Origin: an uncultured Prevotellaceae bacterium
Lineage (GTDB): Bacteria > Bacteroidota > Bacteroidia > Bacteroidales > Bacteroidaceae
DNA length: 27,564 bases
Assembly: GCA_937900485.1 (NCBI GenBank)
Contig: CALCEL010000057.1
Span: forward strand, 1-27,564
Direction of reading: 5' to 3'
The notes beneath the pieces were generated by a model, which saw nothing but the letters and a program-made list of their open reading frames with translations, searched no databases and had not been told where the DNA came from. Shown in pieces: positions 1 through 7,442 of the stretch. The stretch's first letter is position 1, and every line of letters begins with the position of its first letter. The position numbers and the translations under genes were made by a program.

Positions 1-4
1 TGAA

Positions 5-55
5 CTATTATTTTGTTGATTGTTAAATAATTAAATAGTTTTCAAGGGACGACTA
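5..55. repeat. 51-bp inverted repeat, left copy
   Basis: Positions 5-55 are the perfect reverse complement of 27514-27564, with no mismatch over 51 bp; homology stops abruptly on the inner side (next base a here, t in the other copy). The repeat is AT-rich with a GC-richer inner end (caagggacgac). It lies about 110 bp upstream of the glycosyltransferase start. Possible identities are the end of an insertion sequence present in more than one copy, a recombination site, or a repeat at which an assembly graph broke. Bases 1-4 lie outside the matched segment, so 1-55 is exactly 55 nt, which is also a common assembler word length. Confidence 0.9.
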
Positions 56-164
56 ACTAAAATGCAAAATTGAAACAGATGACTCTTAAAATTAATCGTG
101 ATAGATTGTAGTTCAATTATTTTAAAGTTCAAATAGTCCGCTTTAACGGAATAGTAGTGAAAAA

Positions 165-1208
165 ATGGATGATATAATGCATGTTAATTTTTGTGTTAAA
201 AGAAGTGAATCACCTTTGATAACAATTATTGTAGGTGTGTATAATGGTGAGAAATATCTTCGTGAATGTTTGGAATCGGTAATTGCACAAGATTATGAAA
301 ATATTGAGATTATTGTTGTGAATGATGGGTCAACAGACAAATCTTCGGATATAATTGATGAATATGTTGCTATTGACTCTCGCATGAAGGCTGTACATAA
401 ACAAAACGAAGGAGTTAGTGTCGCTCGTAATGTTGCCTTAAACATGAGTAATGGTGAGTATATTTGTTTTTTGGATCAAGACGATGTATTATCTGTTGAT
501 TATGTGAGTTATTTATTCGGATTAATCAAGAAGCATGATGTTGAGATTTCATTGACATGGACAGCTGATAAGTTCTATGACAAGATCCATGAGGATTCTG
601 ATTATGTTAAGGCAAATGAGCAATTGAGAGTGTTGTCCGGCCATCAGACAGCCATTGAGATGTTATATCATAAAATAATAATTGCTCCATGGAATAAGAT
701 GATAAAAAGGAATTTGATAGTTCGTAATAATATCTTATTCGATCCGAGATTTTACAATGGAGAGGGATTTGCTTTTTCTGTTCAGTGTTTTCAACATGCA
801 GAGAAGACAGTGATAGGCGAAAGAAAAGTGTATCATTATCGAGTTGGTGATCAGGAGACTGGTGCTTCTAAATTTAAGGAAAGTACCATTCATAGTTGTG
901 TAGACTCACAAATATATATCAAGGAGACAATTGTTGTACCCGATGACGCTATAATGAAGGCATGGAGATTCAGTAACTGGCATTCTCATTGCGATGCTTT
1001 GAATATTATGGTTGGTTGTGGAGCTGTTTCCAAATATCAATCTTTGTACGATGGTTTGGCTAAGGTCTGTCGAAGCGATGCTTTATGTGCTTTGTTTGCC
1101 CCTGTATCTTTTCAGCAGAGGTTAAGAGGGGTTTTGTATAAGATTAGTCCATATATGGCGGCAAAAATAATCAACCATTTTAGAATACGTAAATTCTCAA
1201 AAATCTGA
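165..1208 (+). CDS. Family 2 glycosyltransferase
   Basis: Probable GT2 enzyme transferring a sugar from a nucleotide-sugar donor during surface polysaccharide synthesis, acting at the cytoplasmic face of the inner membrane. The GT-A fold is clear: an opening strand followed by VGVYNGEKYL (residues 23-32), the nucleotide-binding stretch VVNDGSTD (51-58), NEGVSVARN (81-89) and the metal-binding DQDD (104-107). The C-terminal part (about 200-347) is typical accessory sequence of short GT2 enzymes and has no evident membrane span. The start at 165 is the first in-frame ATG; another ATG at 177 is possible and would not touch the domain. The stop is separated by one base from the next gene, so the two are translationally linked. 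Codon use is much more AT-rich than in genes after 3 kb, suggesting an exchanged polysaccharide locus. The acceptor and sugar cannot be predicted. Confidence 0.9.
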   Translation: MDDIMHVNFCVKRSESPLITIIVGVYNGEKYLRECLESVIAQDYENIEIIVVNDGSTDKSSDIIDEYVAIDSRMKAVHKQNEGVSVARNVALNMSNGEYICFLDQDDVLSVDYVSYLFGLIKKHDVEISLTWTADKFYDKIHEDSDYVKANEQLRVLSGHQTAIEMLYHKIIIAPWNKMIKRNLIVRNNILFDPRFYNGEGFAFSVQCFQHAEKTVIGERKVYHYRVGDQETGASKFKESTIHSCVDSQIYIKETIVVPDDAIMKAWRFSNWHSHCDALNIMVGCGAVSKYQSLYDGLAKVCRSDALCALFAPVSFQQRLRGVLYKISPYMAAKIINHFRIRKFSKI

Positions 1209-1209
1209 T

Positions 1210-2292
1210 ATGAAAGTAGCTATATTATCAATGCAAGAAGTTAGGAACTATGGCTCTTTTCTTCAAGCATGGTCGTTAAAACATAATATAGAGGCACTTG
1301 GACATGTATGTGACTTTATAAATATTACACCAGGTGATCAGCTTGGACAGTATAAGCAAAGTCGTTTTGATAATGTGAAAAAATTCGTAGAGAGAGTTTG
1401 CGGGCTGGATTTCTACAAGCGTATTTATTATTTTTTCAGATTTAGAAGACGATTTGACAACGAATTTTTCGCAGATTTAGGAGTGAAGGTTGGGGAAGTG
1501 AATAATAACCATTATGATGTTGTGGTTATAGGTTCTGACGAAGTGTTCAATTGTGCTCAAAAGACATGGTTTGGATTTAGTAGACAGTTATTTGGCGAGG
1601 GACTTAATGCTGACAAGGTCATCTCTTATGCAGCTTCTTTCGGGGCGGCAGACGTTAAAACAATGGAAGAGTTAGGCGTAAAAGATGTTGTTGCACGTCT
1701 TCTCAAAAATTTTAGTTCTCTATCAGTACGTGATGAAAATAGTTACAAAACTATCAAAGAATTGATAGATGTTGAGTCTTTGATGCACGTGGATCCGGTA
1801 CTTATTTATGATTATGATATACATATGAAACCAGTAGCTTCGTTTGGAGACTATATGATTGTATATACTTATCCTAACAGAATAACGGATAGAGCTGAAA
1901 TTAATAAAATATGTGAGTATGCGCATGATAGAAATCTTAAATTGATTAGTATCGGACACTATTTTAGTTGGTGCGATAAAGTCATTGTACCACATCCTTT
2001 TGAAGTGCTTTATTTATTCAAAAATGCTAACTGCATTGTTACTGACACATTTCATGGAAGTGTTTTTTCCATAAAATATAATAAGCGTTTCTGTACGATA
2101 GTGAGAGGAATGAACAACAATAAGTTAACCTATCTGCTCCGCCAGTTCGGACTATCATTCAGAATCGCAAAGACTCCTAATGATATTGAAAGAATACTTG
2201 ATGAGGATATAGATTATTCATCGGTTAACAATCAGATTGCAAGAGAAAAAGAACGAAGTGTTGAATATCTGGATGAGCAACTGAGATCGTAA
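1210..2292 (+). CDS. Polysaccharide pyruvyl transferase family protein
   Basis: Member of the PS_pyruv_trans family (PF04230, CsaB/WcaK-like), which adds ketal pyruvate to sugars of exopolysaccharides or cell-wall polymers; many members have unproven acceptors. Diagnostic segments are NYGSFLQAW near the N-terminus (13-21), VVVIGSDEVFNC (104-115), the HVDPVL segment (193-198) and the conserved TDTFHGSVFS (278-287), where the histidine sits in the family's signature. Length (360 aa) is normal. The start codon lies one base after the preceding glycosyltransferase stop, so the pair is one transcription unit of a capsule/EPS cluster whose other members are not in the window. Codon use is AT-rich like its partner. 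The gene is followed by non-coding DNA and an IS66 remnant, so the polysaccharide cluster ends here, possibly truncated. Confidence 0.87.
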   Translation: MKVAILSMQEVRNYGSFLQAWSLKHNIEALGHVCDFINITPGDQLGQYKQSRFDNVKKFVERVCGLDFYKRIYYFFRFRRRFDNEFFADLGVKVGEVNNNHYDVVVIGSDEVFNCAQKTWFGFSRQLFGEGLNADKVISYAASFGAADVKTMEELGVKDVVARLLKNFSSLSVRDENSYKTIKELIDVESLMHVDPVLIYDYDIHMKPVASFGDYMIVYTYPNRITDRAEINKICEYAHDRNLKLISIGHYFSWCDKVIVPHPFEVLYLFKNANCIVTDTFHGSVFSIKYNKRFCTIVRGMNNNKLTYLLRQFGLSFRIAKTPNDIERILDEDIDYSSVNNQIAREKERSVEYLDEQLRS

Positions 2293-2447
2293 ATGTTGAT
2301 GTCTATCTTTTAGCTTTTATTATTTAATTTCTGTGAAATCCCAGTTAGTACGTGGTTAATCAATTTAGTTATAAACATACTAACATGTTGTACAATAAGA
2401 TTACATATTTTAAAAGTAACCATCCCAAATAAGACGTTCATTCAAAA
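2293..2447. other. AT-rich spacer after the polysaccharide genes
   Basis: About 155 bp of AT-rich DNA between the pyruvyl-transferase-family stop and the large hairpin at 2448. I see no convincing open frame or promoter. Together with the IS66 remnant the region without an intact gene runs from 2293 to the tRNA at 2834. Confidence 0.5.
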
Positions 2448-2489
2448 ACAAAGGCGTCCGACATCTAAACTGATGTCGGACGCCTTTGT
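2448..2489 (-). terminator. Very strong intrinsic terminator (18-bp perfect stem)
   Basis: Arms 2448-2465 and 2472-2489 are perfect 18-bp reverse complements around the 6-nt loop taaact. Read on the minus strand the stem is followed by a T-run (tgtttttg), so it terminates transcription coming from the IS66-type remnant at 2499-2768, which stops ten bases before the hairpin. On the plus strand the trailing sequence is gtctatag, a weaker U-tract, so it may act only partly on the polysaccharide operon. Confidence 0.85.
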
Positions 2490-2498
2490 CTATAGCCC

Positions 2499-2768
2499 TC
2501 AGTTTTCAAAAGACCGTACGCCCCTGTACGGCAAGAGCGCCTCGCACTCCTCTCTCGTCATGTCATGGTGTATCCTTGGCAGTATCTCGTTGAAGTATCT
2601 TAACGGGTCGACGCCGAGCAGATTGCATGAGCCTATGAGCGTCAGGTATAACACAGTGTCCTGCGCCGACTCGTCGCTGTCAACTTGCATCTTTAGAATA
2701 AAGCTTCTTGTTTTTTTATCATCTTTACGATGAATAAGGTGTGTGTAAATAGAAAAGAATACACCCAA
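2499..2768 (-). pseudogene. C-terminal remnant of an IS66-family transposase
   Basis: The last about 63 residues (2499-2687) resemble the C-terminal domain of IS66 TnpC transposases: the segment DESAQDTVLY, then LIGSCNLLGVDPLRYFNE, then EALLPYRG just before the end. The catalytic DDE core, zinc-finger N-terminus and the companion genes tnpA/tnpB are absent from the window, so this cannot transpose. The first about 27 residues of the open frame (2688-2768) do not look like IS66 and are probably chance extension at the truncation junction. The strong hairpin immediately downstream is probably the element's own terminator. The remnant sits between the AT-rich polysaccharide genes and tRNA-Ser, marking an old rearrangement boundary. 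Confidence 0.8.
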
Positions 2769-2833
2769 CTTTACATTTTTGGGTGTAAAATTTGGTGTAA
2801 ATCTTGTAAATCACTGCTAATCAAGTGATATTG

Positions 2834-2918
2834 CGGAGAGAGAGGGATTCGAACCCCCGGTACCTCTCAGTACGTCGGTTTTCAAGACCGATGCAATCGA
2901 CCACTCTGCCATCTCTCC
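2834..2918 (-). tRNA. tRNA-Ser (anticodon TGA)
   Basis: On the minus strand this 85-nt sequence folds as a type II tRNA: acceptor arms ggagaga/tctctcc, D-arm with gcagagtggtc, anticodon loop cttgaaa giving TGA (reads UCA serine codons), a long variable arm as expected for serine, and the T-arm gggttcgaatccc. No CCA is encoded. The 3' end faces the AT-rich IS66/polysaccharide segment, the usual geometry of an island inserted at a tRNA 3' end, but no duplicate of the tRNA tail is found elsewhere in the window. Confidence 0.97.
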
Positions 2919-2945
2919 AACGGTGTTATTTCCGTTTTGCGTGTG

Positions 2946-2976
2946 CAAAGGTAATCCAAATACTTTTAATGTGCAA
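2946..2976 (-). promoter_or_regulatory. Probable Bacteroidetes promoter for tRNA-Ser
   Basis: On the minus strand 2953-2946 reads TACCTTTG, a perfect TAnnTTTG -7 element. A TTG at 2976-2974 lies 20 nt upstream, matching the -33 TTTG in three of four bases. Transcription would begin near 2940, about 20 nt before the tRNA 5' end at 2918. Confidence 0.65.
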
Positions 2977-3104
2977 GAATTAGCGGGTCAATTTTCTTGA
3001 GTTGGATAAGTTTTTGTAAATTCGCGACGATTGAGGCTTACGTCGTTCTCACGTTTTGTTCTGAGAACGGTGAGGGCACTCACATATTTCGAAATATACG
3101 TCTG

Positions 3105-4295
3105 ATGATTTGGAATCAAGGAATACATGATTTTATCTTAACGCATATTGAAGACGATACGGATTCTCTGCTTTTCTCTGCATCTCGCTATCCGGACATT
3201 GATGTCCCGTGGGTTGTGGAGCAGATTGGGGTGCGTAGACGTCTGAGAAGTAAGTTGCCAGAATGGTTTGCCGTGAGTGACGACTTGATAATGAGTGGTC
3301 GGGTACCGGCTGAGCAGTGTTCGTCAGAGACCACGGCGCGTTATAAGCGTGGTCTTGTCGTCGGTGATTCGTTATGTGATATGACGGGCGGTATGGGGGT
3401 GGACGTGTATTACATGTCGAGGGGTCTGAGTCGGGCTATATATACTGAGCGTCAATCAATGTTATGCGAGGCTGCTCGTCATAACTTTGCTGTGCTTGGG
3501 GCTGATAACATTATCGTGCGTGAGGGAGACGGTCGCAGTCTTCCGATTCCAGATGTTGACACTATTTATCTTGATCCTGCGAGGCGAGGAGAGAATGACA
3601 AGCGTCTATATGATGTGGCGGACTGTGAGCCGGATGTGTCCTCATGGCAGGATGAGTTGTTGAGTCACTGTCGTCATCTTATCACCAAGGTTTCTCCCAT
3701 GATAGATATTGAGAGTGTGTTGAAGAGGCTCAGGCGTGTCACTGCGATACATGTGGTAGCGGTTAAGGGAGAGTGTAAGGAAGTGATTATTGAGCAAGAA
3801 GGATTGTCGGATGGAGACGACGTGACGTCAGATGTGATGTGTCATTGTGTCGATTTCCAGTCAAGTGAGACCATCAAGTATGACTTCATGATAAGTGGTG
3901 AGCGTCAGTCGTCATGTGTGTATTCCGACGGTATTATCTCTGATTATTTATATGAGCCTGATGTTACTCTGATGAAGGCCAAGTCTTTCCATGGCTTATG
4001 TGACAGGTATGGTGTGAGAAAATTAGATAAGGACGTGCATGTATTCACATCTCCTGAGTATGTGGCGGACTTTCCCGGCAGACGTTTTCGTGTCGATGAG
4101 GTATACCCTTTCTCGTCAAAGTTGCTGAAGTCTCTGAGGCGTAGCGTGCCGAAGGCAAATATCACTGCTCGCGGATTTGTGCTTACCGCTGATGAGCTGC
4201 GACGTAAGACTGGAGTGAAGGACGGTGGTGACGTCTATCTTTTTGCGGTCTCCACCGCTGGTGTGAGGTACATTGTAAAATGTTCAAAATTATAA
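3105..4295 (+). CDS. Class I SAM-dependent methyltransferase with THUMP-like domain
   Basis: Bacteroidetes-conserved predicted nucleic-acid methyltransferase. With the start at 3105 the protein is 396 aa. The SAM-binding motif I is CDMTGGMGVD (D92 onward) and the catalytic-region motif is LDPARRG (D157-P-A-R160), followed by segments with a C-terminal THUMP-like domain (PF18096-type) ending in a hydrophobic strand. The frame is open back to 2997 but that extra 36-residue leader overlaps the presumed divergent promoter region of tRNA-Ser and lacks family character, so the internal ATG at 3105 (MIWNQGIHDF) is preferred. It probably modifies RNA, by analogy with RlmK/RsmD-type enzymes; the target base is unknown. 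It is transcribed toward the DUF4886 gene, with no terminator visible in the gap. Confidence 0.82.
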   Translation: MIWNQGIHDFILTHIEDDTDSLLFSASRYPDIDVPWVVEQIGVRRRLRSKLPEWFAVSDDLIMSGRVPAEQCSSETTARYKRGLVVGDSLCDMTGGMGVDVYYMSRGLSRAIYTERQSMLCEAARHNFAVLGADNIIVREGDGRSLPIPDVDTIYLDPARRGENDKRLYDVADCEPDVSSWQDELLSHCRHLITKVSPMIDIESVLKRLRRVTAIHVVAVKGECKEVIIEQEGLSDGDDVTSDVMCHCVDFQSSETIKYDFMISGERQSSCVYSDGIISDYLYEPDVTLMKAKSFHGLCDRYGVRKLDKDVHVFTSPEYVADFPGRRFRVDEVYPFSSKLLKSLRRSVPKANITARGFVLTADELRRKTGVKDGGDVYLFAVSTAGVRYIVKCSKL

Positions 4296-4380
4296 CCTCG
4301 TAATAAATGATTTATTCTCTTAAGATATGGCAATGATGGGAGAATTGAATGTACGTGTTCTGTGTTTTAATATGGCTTGC

Positions 4381-5403
4381 ATGCGACGTGTCGCCGTGTC
4401 ATTCCTTGGTGTCCGTTCACTAATTGTCTTGACTCTGTTGTTAATGTGTGTCTTTACCTCATGTGACAAGATGGAAGATGTGGACGGGGATAAGGAATTA
4501 GACTCATTATATGTCCCTGCATTCGATTTGTCTGGTGTCGATAGTGTTTTGCTTAAGCCTGGTCTCCGAATATTAGCCATCGGCAACTCCTATACCGTTG
4601 ATTTCACGCGAATGCTGTCGAAGGTAGTCAATTCGGTGTGTGACGACAAGCCAGACATTGCCTTCTACAGTCTTATACGTGGTAATGGCAGTTTCTATGA
4701 CTGGTACAATATCAGTCGTGGTTACGACACGTCGAGTTATGATTGTAGAAAAGTGCTTGACAATCTCGGCCTGTCCGTTCAGACAGGGTCATGCTCTGGC
4801 AGTGACAACTCGTTGTTGCGGGCGGTATTATCAGAAGAGTGGGATGTGGTTGTTATTCAGCAGCGTAGCTTATGGGCTACCGAATATGGCATGTGGTTTG
4901 GGGAAGAGCAGCCAGGTTACTTGCGTGATTGGTTATCAGTTGTTCGTTCGTATCAGCCGAAGGCTGTCATCGCCTTTCCTATTATTCACAGCTATTACTC
5001 GAAGTATAAAGACAACGTGGAGTTGTCTTCGTCCGACCGACATGCCAATATTGTGAGGTCAGTGTCTGCTTTGTTTGCGGAGAAACCAGTGTTCCAGATT
5101 GTGATTCCGTACGGAACGGCGGTGGAGTTGTTGCGTGAGACGTCATATAACAACGAGTATGACCTGACGCGTGATGGTACGCATCTCGGATATGGCTTGC
5201 CGTGTTATGCAGCCGCATGCTGCGTGTACGAGACCTTACTTTCCCGACGTGTCGGAAAGTCCGTGTCCGGCACGAGTTTCAGCTATACGTGTCCTTCATG
5301 GGAGAGGACGTCAGCCTACCCGTGTATAGATATTGACGAAGTCAGCGCACGTGTGGCGCAGGACTGTGCTGTGAGTGCCTGTGCGCCATACATGCTCAGG
5401 TAG
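4381..5403 (+). CDS. DUF4886 family SGNH-like lipoprotein
   Basis: Exported lipoprotein with a DUF4886 domain, an SGNH/GDSL-hydrolase-like fold seen widely in Bacteroidetes; substrate unknown. The frame is open from 4327, but starting at 4381 gives a textbook signal peptide (MRRVAVSFLG, a long hydrophobic stretch, then the lipobox CVFTSC), which is why this start is chosen. Counting from 4327, block I is AIGNSYTVDF with the candidate nucleophile Ser88, and the last block is DGTHLGYG with Asp283 and His286, the expected catalytic pair. No second domain is visible. It lies about 85 bp after the methyltransferase in the same direction and converges on proB, with 50 bp between stops and no clear terminator. 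It may be a carbohydrate esterase, by family resemblance only. Confidence 0.8.
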   Translation: MRRVAVSFLGVRSLIVLTLLLMCVFTSCDKMEDVDGDKELDSLYVPAFDLSGVDSVLLKPGLRILAIGNSYTVDFTRMLSKVVNSVCDDKPDIAFYSLIRGNGSFYDWYNISRGYDTSSYDCRKVLDNLGLSVQTGSCSGSDNSLLRAVLSEEWDVVVIQQRSLWATEYGMWFGEEQPGYLRDWLSVVRSYQPKAVIAFPIIHSYYSKYKDNVELSSSDRHANIVRSVSALFAEKPVFQIVIPYGTAVELLRETSYNNEYDLTRDGTHLGYGLPCYAAACCVYETLLSRRVGKSVSGTSFSYTCPSWERTSAYPCIDIDEVSARVAQDCAVSACAPYMLR

Positions 5404-5453
5404 TCATATTGTAAGAACATTATGGTTTGTTTGTGGTGAACCGAGAGTCAATG

Positions 5454-6218
5454 TCAGATAAGAAATTCTGTGCATGGCGTGTTGTCACGGTCGTTCATGA
5501 TATTGACAAGAATGTTATCACGTTTGCCGTTGGCGATTATCACGCTTATGCCGTTGGCTGCAGTCTTAGCTGCCACGCTACTTTTGCTTTGCATTCCGCC
5601 TCTTCCTGCGCTTGACTTTGTGCTTTGAATGTAGTCAGACAGGTCCTTTCCCGGTTTGACGATGCTTATCAGTCGTGACTCCGGGTCGGAAGGGTTGCCT
5701 GTGTAAATACCATCTATATTACTTAAAATGATGAGAGCTTTGCTCTGTGTCATCTCCGCAATCAGTCCTGACAACTCGTCGTTGTCAGTGAACATGAGTT
5801 CGGTGATGCTCACTGTGTCATTCTCATTGATGATTGGCAACACCTTGTTGCCGAGCATGACGCGTAGGCAATTCTCCTGGTTTTTTCTGTGCTCAGAGTC
5901 ATTGAAGTGCTCCTTCATTGTCAGTACTTGTCCCACGGCGATGCCGTACTCTCTGAAGAGGTCGTAGTAGTGATTCATCAGCTTAGCCTGTCCCACGGCG
6001 GAGAAAAGCTGTCGCTGGTCGACAGAGTCCAGGTCGTCGTGTATATGTTTAAGCTCGCTGCGTCCGCTTGCCACCGCACCTGACGACACGAGGACAATCT
6101 CGTGTCCCTGAGCTCTTAGTTCAGCTATTTGGTCAACGAGAGAAGACATCCTCGTAATGTCCAGGCTTCCGTCCTTTCGTGTCAGCACGTTACTGCCAAC
6201 TTTAATGGTTATTCTCAT
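5454..6218 (-). CDS. proB: Glutamate 5-kinase
   Basis: Catalyses ATP-dependent phosphorylation of glutamate to glutamyl-5-phosphate, the first step of proline synthesis in the cytoplasm. The amino-acid-kinase fold is evident: KVGSN (6-10), VSSGAVASG (44-52), NENDT (131-135), TDNDELSG (144-151), a NIDGIYTG loop and KSSAGRGGM near the C-terminus. At 254 aa it lacks the C-terminal PUA domain of Escherichia coli ProB; this short kinase-only form is normal in Bacteroidales, so it is not a truncation. The partner proA is not in the window. It follows the activase gene on the same strand after 73 bp without an obvious promoter or terminator, so co-transcription is possible but functionally unexplained. 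Confidence 0.95.
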   Translation of the reverse strand: MRITIKVGSNVLTRKDGSLDITRMSSLVDQIAELRAQGHEIVLVSSGAVASGRSELKHIHDDLDSVDQRQLFSAVGQAKLMNHYYDLFREYGIAVGQVLTMKEHFNDSEHRKNQENCLRVMLGNKVLPIINENDTVSITELMFTDNDELSGLIAEMTQSKALIILSNIDGIYTGNPSDPESRLISIVKPGKDLSDYIQSTKSSAGRGGMQSKSSVAAKTAANGISVIIANGKRDNILVNIMNDRDNTPCTEFLI

Positions 6219-6291
6219 AATTCTGTTTAAGTCTATTATGGTTAGGTATTTGTCTGTTAAATTATTGTTCTCTGTGGTATGTTCCCGTACG

Positions 6292-7197
6292 TCATCCTCC
6301 CACTATCGTTCTCAGTCCATGTGATGAGAAAATGTCCACGGCATGTTGTATCGTATCCTCTGTCGGTGTCTGCATAGTCAGTCCCTCCGGGTTGTACTCC
6401 GTTCCCAGTCTTTCGTGCTTGCCCACGCCGATGTCATGGTAAGCGAGCAGGTTGACCTGTTCCGGCGTATGAGTGAGGCCGGCTAAGAAGTTAGCGCTTC
6501 TCGTCAGATTGTCATCGTCCGCATTCACGCCGTCGATGAGTGGTATGCGAATCCAGAATCTCGCTTTCCGTTCGGATATCAGTTGAATGTTACTCAGTAT
6601 CCGTTTGTTGTCTACTCTTGTGTAAGCGAGGTGTCTTTCGCTGTCGATATGCTTCAGGTCGACCATGAAGAGGTCAGTGACAGGTAATACTTGTGAAATG
6701 ACGGACTCTCCGGCGTAGAGAGTGGTGTCTAACGTTGTGTGGAACCCTCGTCGTTTCAGTTCTGTCAGCAGATGTGTGGCGTATTCGGGTTGCATGAGAG
6801 GCTCGCCTCCGCATAATGTCACGCCTCCTCCGCTTTGTTCCATCACCTGTCGTTCCTTCTCTATCACTTCGAACAACTTATCGTCCTCCCATTCCTTTCC
6901 TGCCATCTGCAGAGCCAGGGTAGGGCATTCCTCCGTACATTTGCCGCAGTGCGTGCAATGTCCGTGGTCTTTTACTCCGTCAGCAGTCAGTCTCAGATTG
7001 TCGTTAGGACAGACATCCACGCATGATGCGCATCCTATACATTTCTTCCTTGTGTATAATTTGACGGGTGAGGCGAGCAGCCCCTCCGGATTGTGACACC
7101 ACACGCAACGTAGGGGACAGCCCTTGAGAAATATGGTTGTCCTGATTCCGGGCCCGTCGTTGACGGCGAATCTTTTTATGTCGAATATAAGTCCCAT
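6292..7197 (-). CDS. Glycyl-radical enzyme activating protein (radical SAM)
   Basis: Radical SAM activase that abstracts hydrogen from the conserved glycine of a glycyl-radical enzyme. The CX3CX2C cluster ligands are C27, C31 and C34 within KGCPLRCVWC. An inserted two-[4Fe-4S] ferredoxin-like domain follows, with C53/C56/C59/C63 and C81/C84/C87/C91. GGEP (130-133) is the SAM-contact motif. The ferredoxin insert puts it in the group that serves diol dehydratase, choline lyase or related enzymes rather than classic PflA, which lacks it. Usually the target enzyme gene is adjacent; none is present in the window, so the substrate cannot be named. Length 301 aa is normal for this class. Transcribed from the divergent region shared with the aminotransferase gene. 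Confidence 0.9.
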   Translation of the reverse strand: MGLIFDIKRFAVNDGPGIRTTIFLKGCPLRCVWCHNPEGLLASPVKLYTRKKCIGCASCVDVCPNDNLRLTADGVKDHGHCTHCGKCTEECPTLALQMAGKEWEDDKLFEVIEKERQVMEQSGGGVTLCGGEPLMQPEYATHLLTELKRRGFHTTLDTTLYAGESVISQVLPVTDLFMVDLKHIDSERHLAYTRVDNKRILSNIQLISERKARFWIRIPLIDGVNADDDNLTRSANFLAGLTHTPEQVNLLAYHDIGVGKHERLGTEYNPEGLTMQTPTEDTIQHAVDIFSSHGLRTIVGG

Positions 7198-7241
7198 GCG
7201 CAGATGTCTTGTACTGAGTTTCTGATATCATGAATACGATA

Positions 7242-7273
7242 CAAAGATAAGTAATAATTCATAATTACCGAAA
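7242..7273 (-). promoter_or_regulatory. Candidate promoter for the activase gene
   Basis: On the minus strand 7249-7242 reads TATCTTTG, a perfect TAnnTTTG -7 element. About 19 nt upstream only a degenerate -33 (TTTCG) is present. Transcription would begin near 7236, giving a leader of about 40 nt to the start at 7197. Confidence 0.5.
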
Positions 7274-7442
7274 AGACGACGTCGTTTAGGCATAAAAAGT
7301 GTCAGAGTCTCGCTTGTTGGTGAATTATTCTTATCTTCGCGTCATGTTTATTCGTCGTCGTCGGATGCCTATATCTGTTGTGCTGTCCAGGTTGACGAAG
7401 CATAGGTCGACAATGGTATTTATATAGAAAAACAAGTTTTAT

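Noticed and set aside
2473..2733. Plus-strand open frame of 86 codons opposite the IS66 remnant
   Set aside because: It is the antisense shadow of the transposase fragment, begins inside the terminator stem, and has no protein-like character.
2997..3104. 36-residue N-terminal extension of the methyltransferase
   Set aside because: The extension is unlike the family and sits next to the divergent tRNA promoter; the ATG at 3105 gives the usual length.
5454..6218. ProB considered as a truncated glutamate kinase because it lacks the PUA domain
   Set aside because: Kinase-only ProB of about 255 residues ending in a C-T-x-F-I segment is normal in Bacteroidales.
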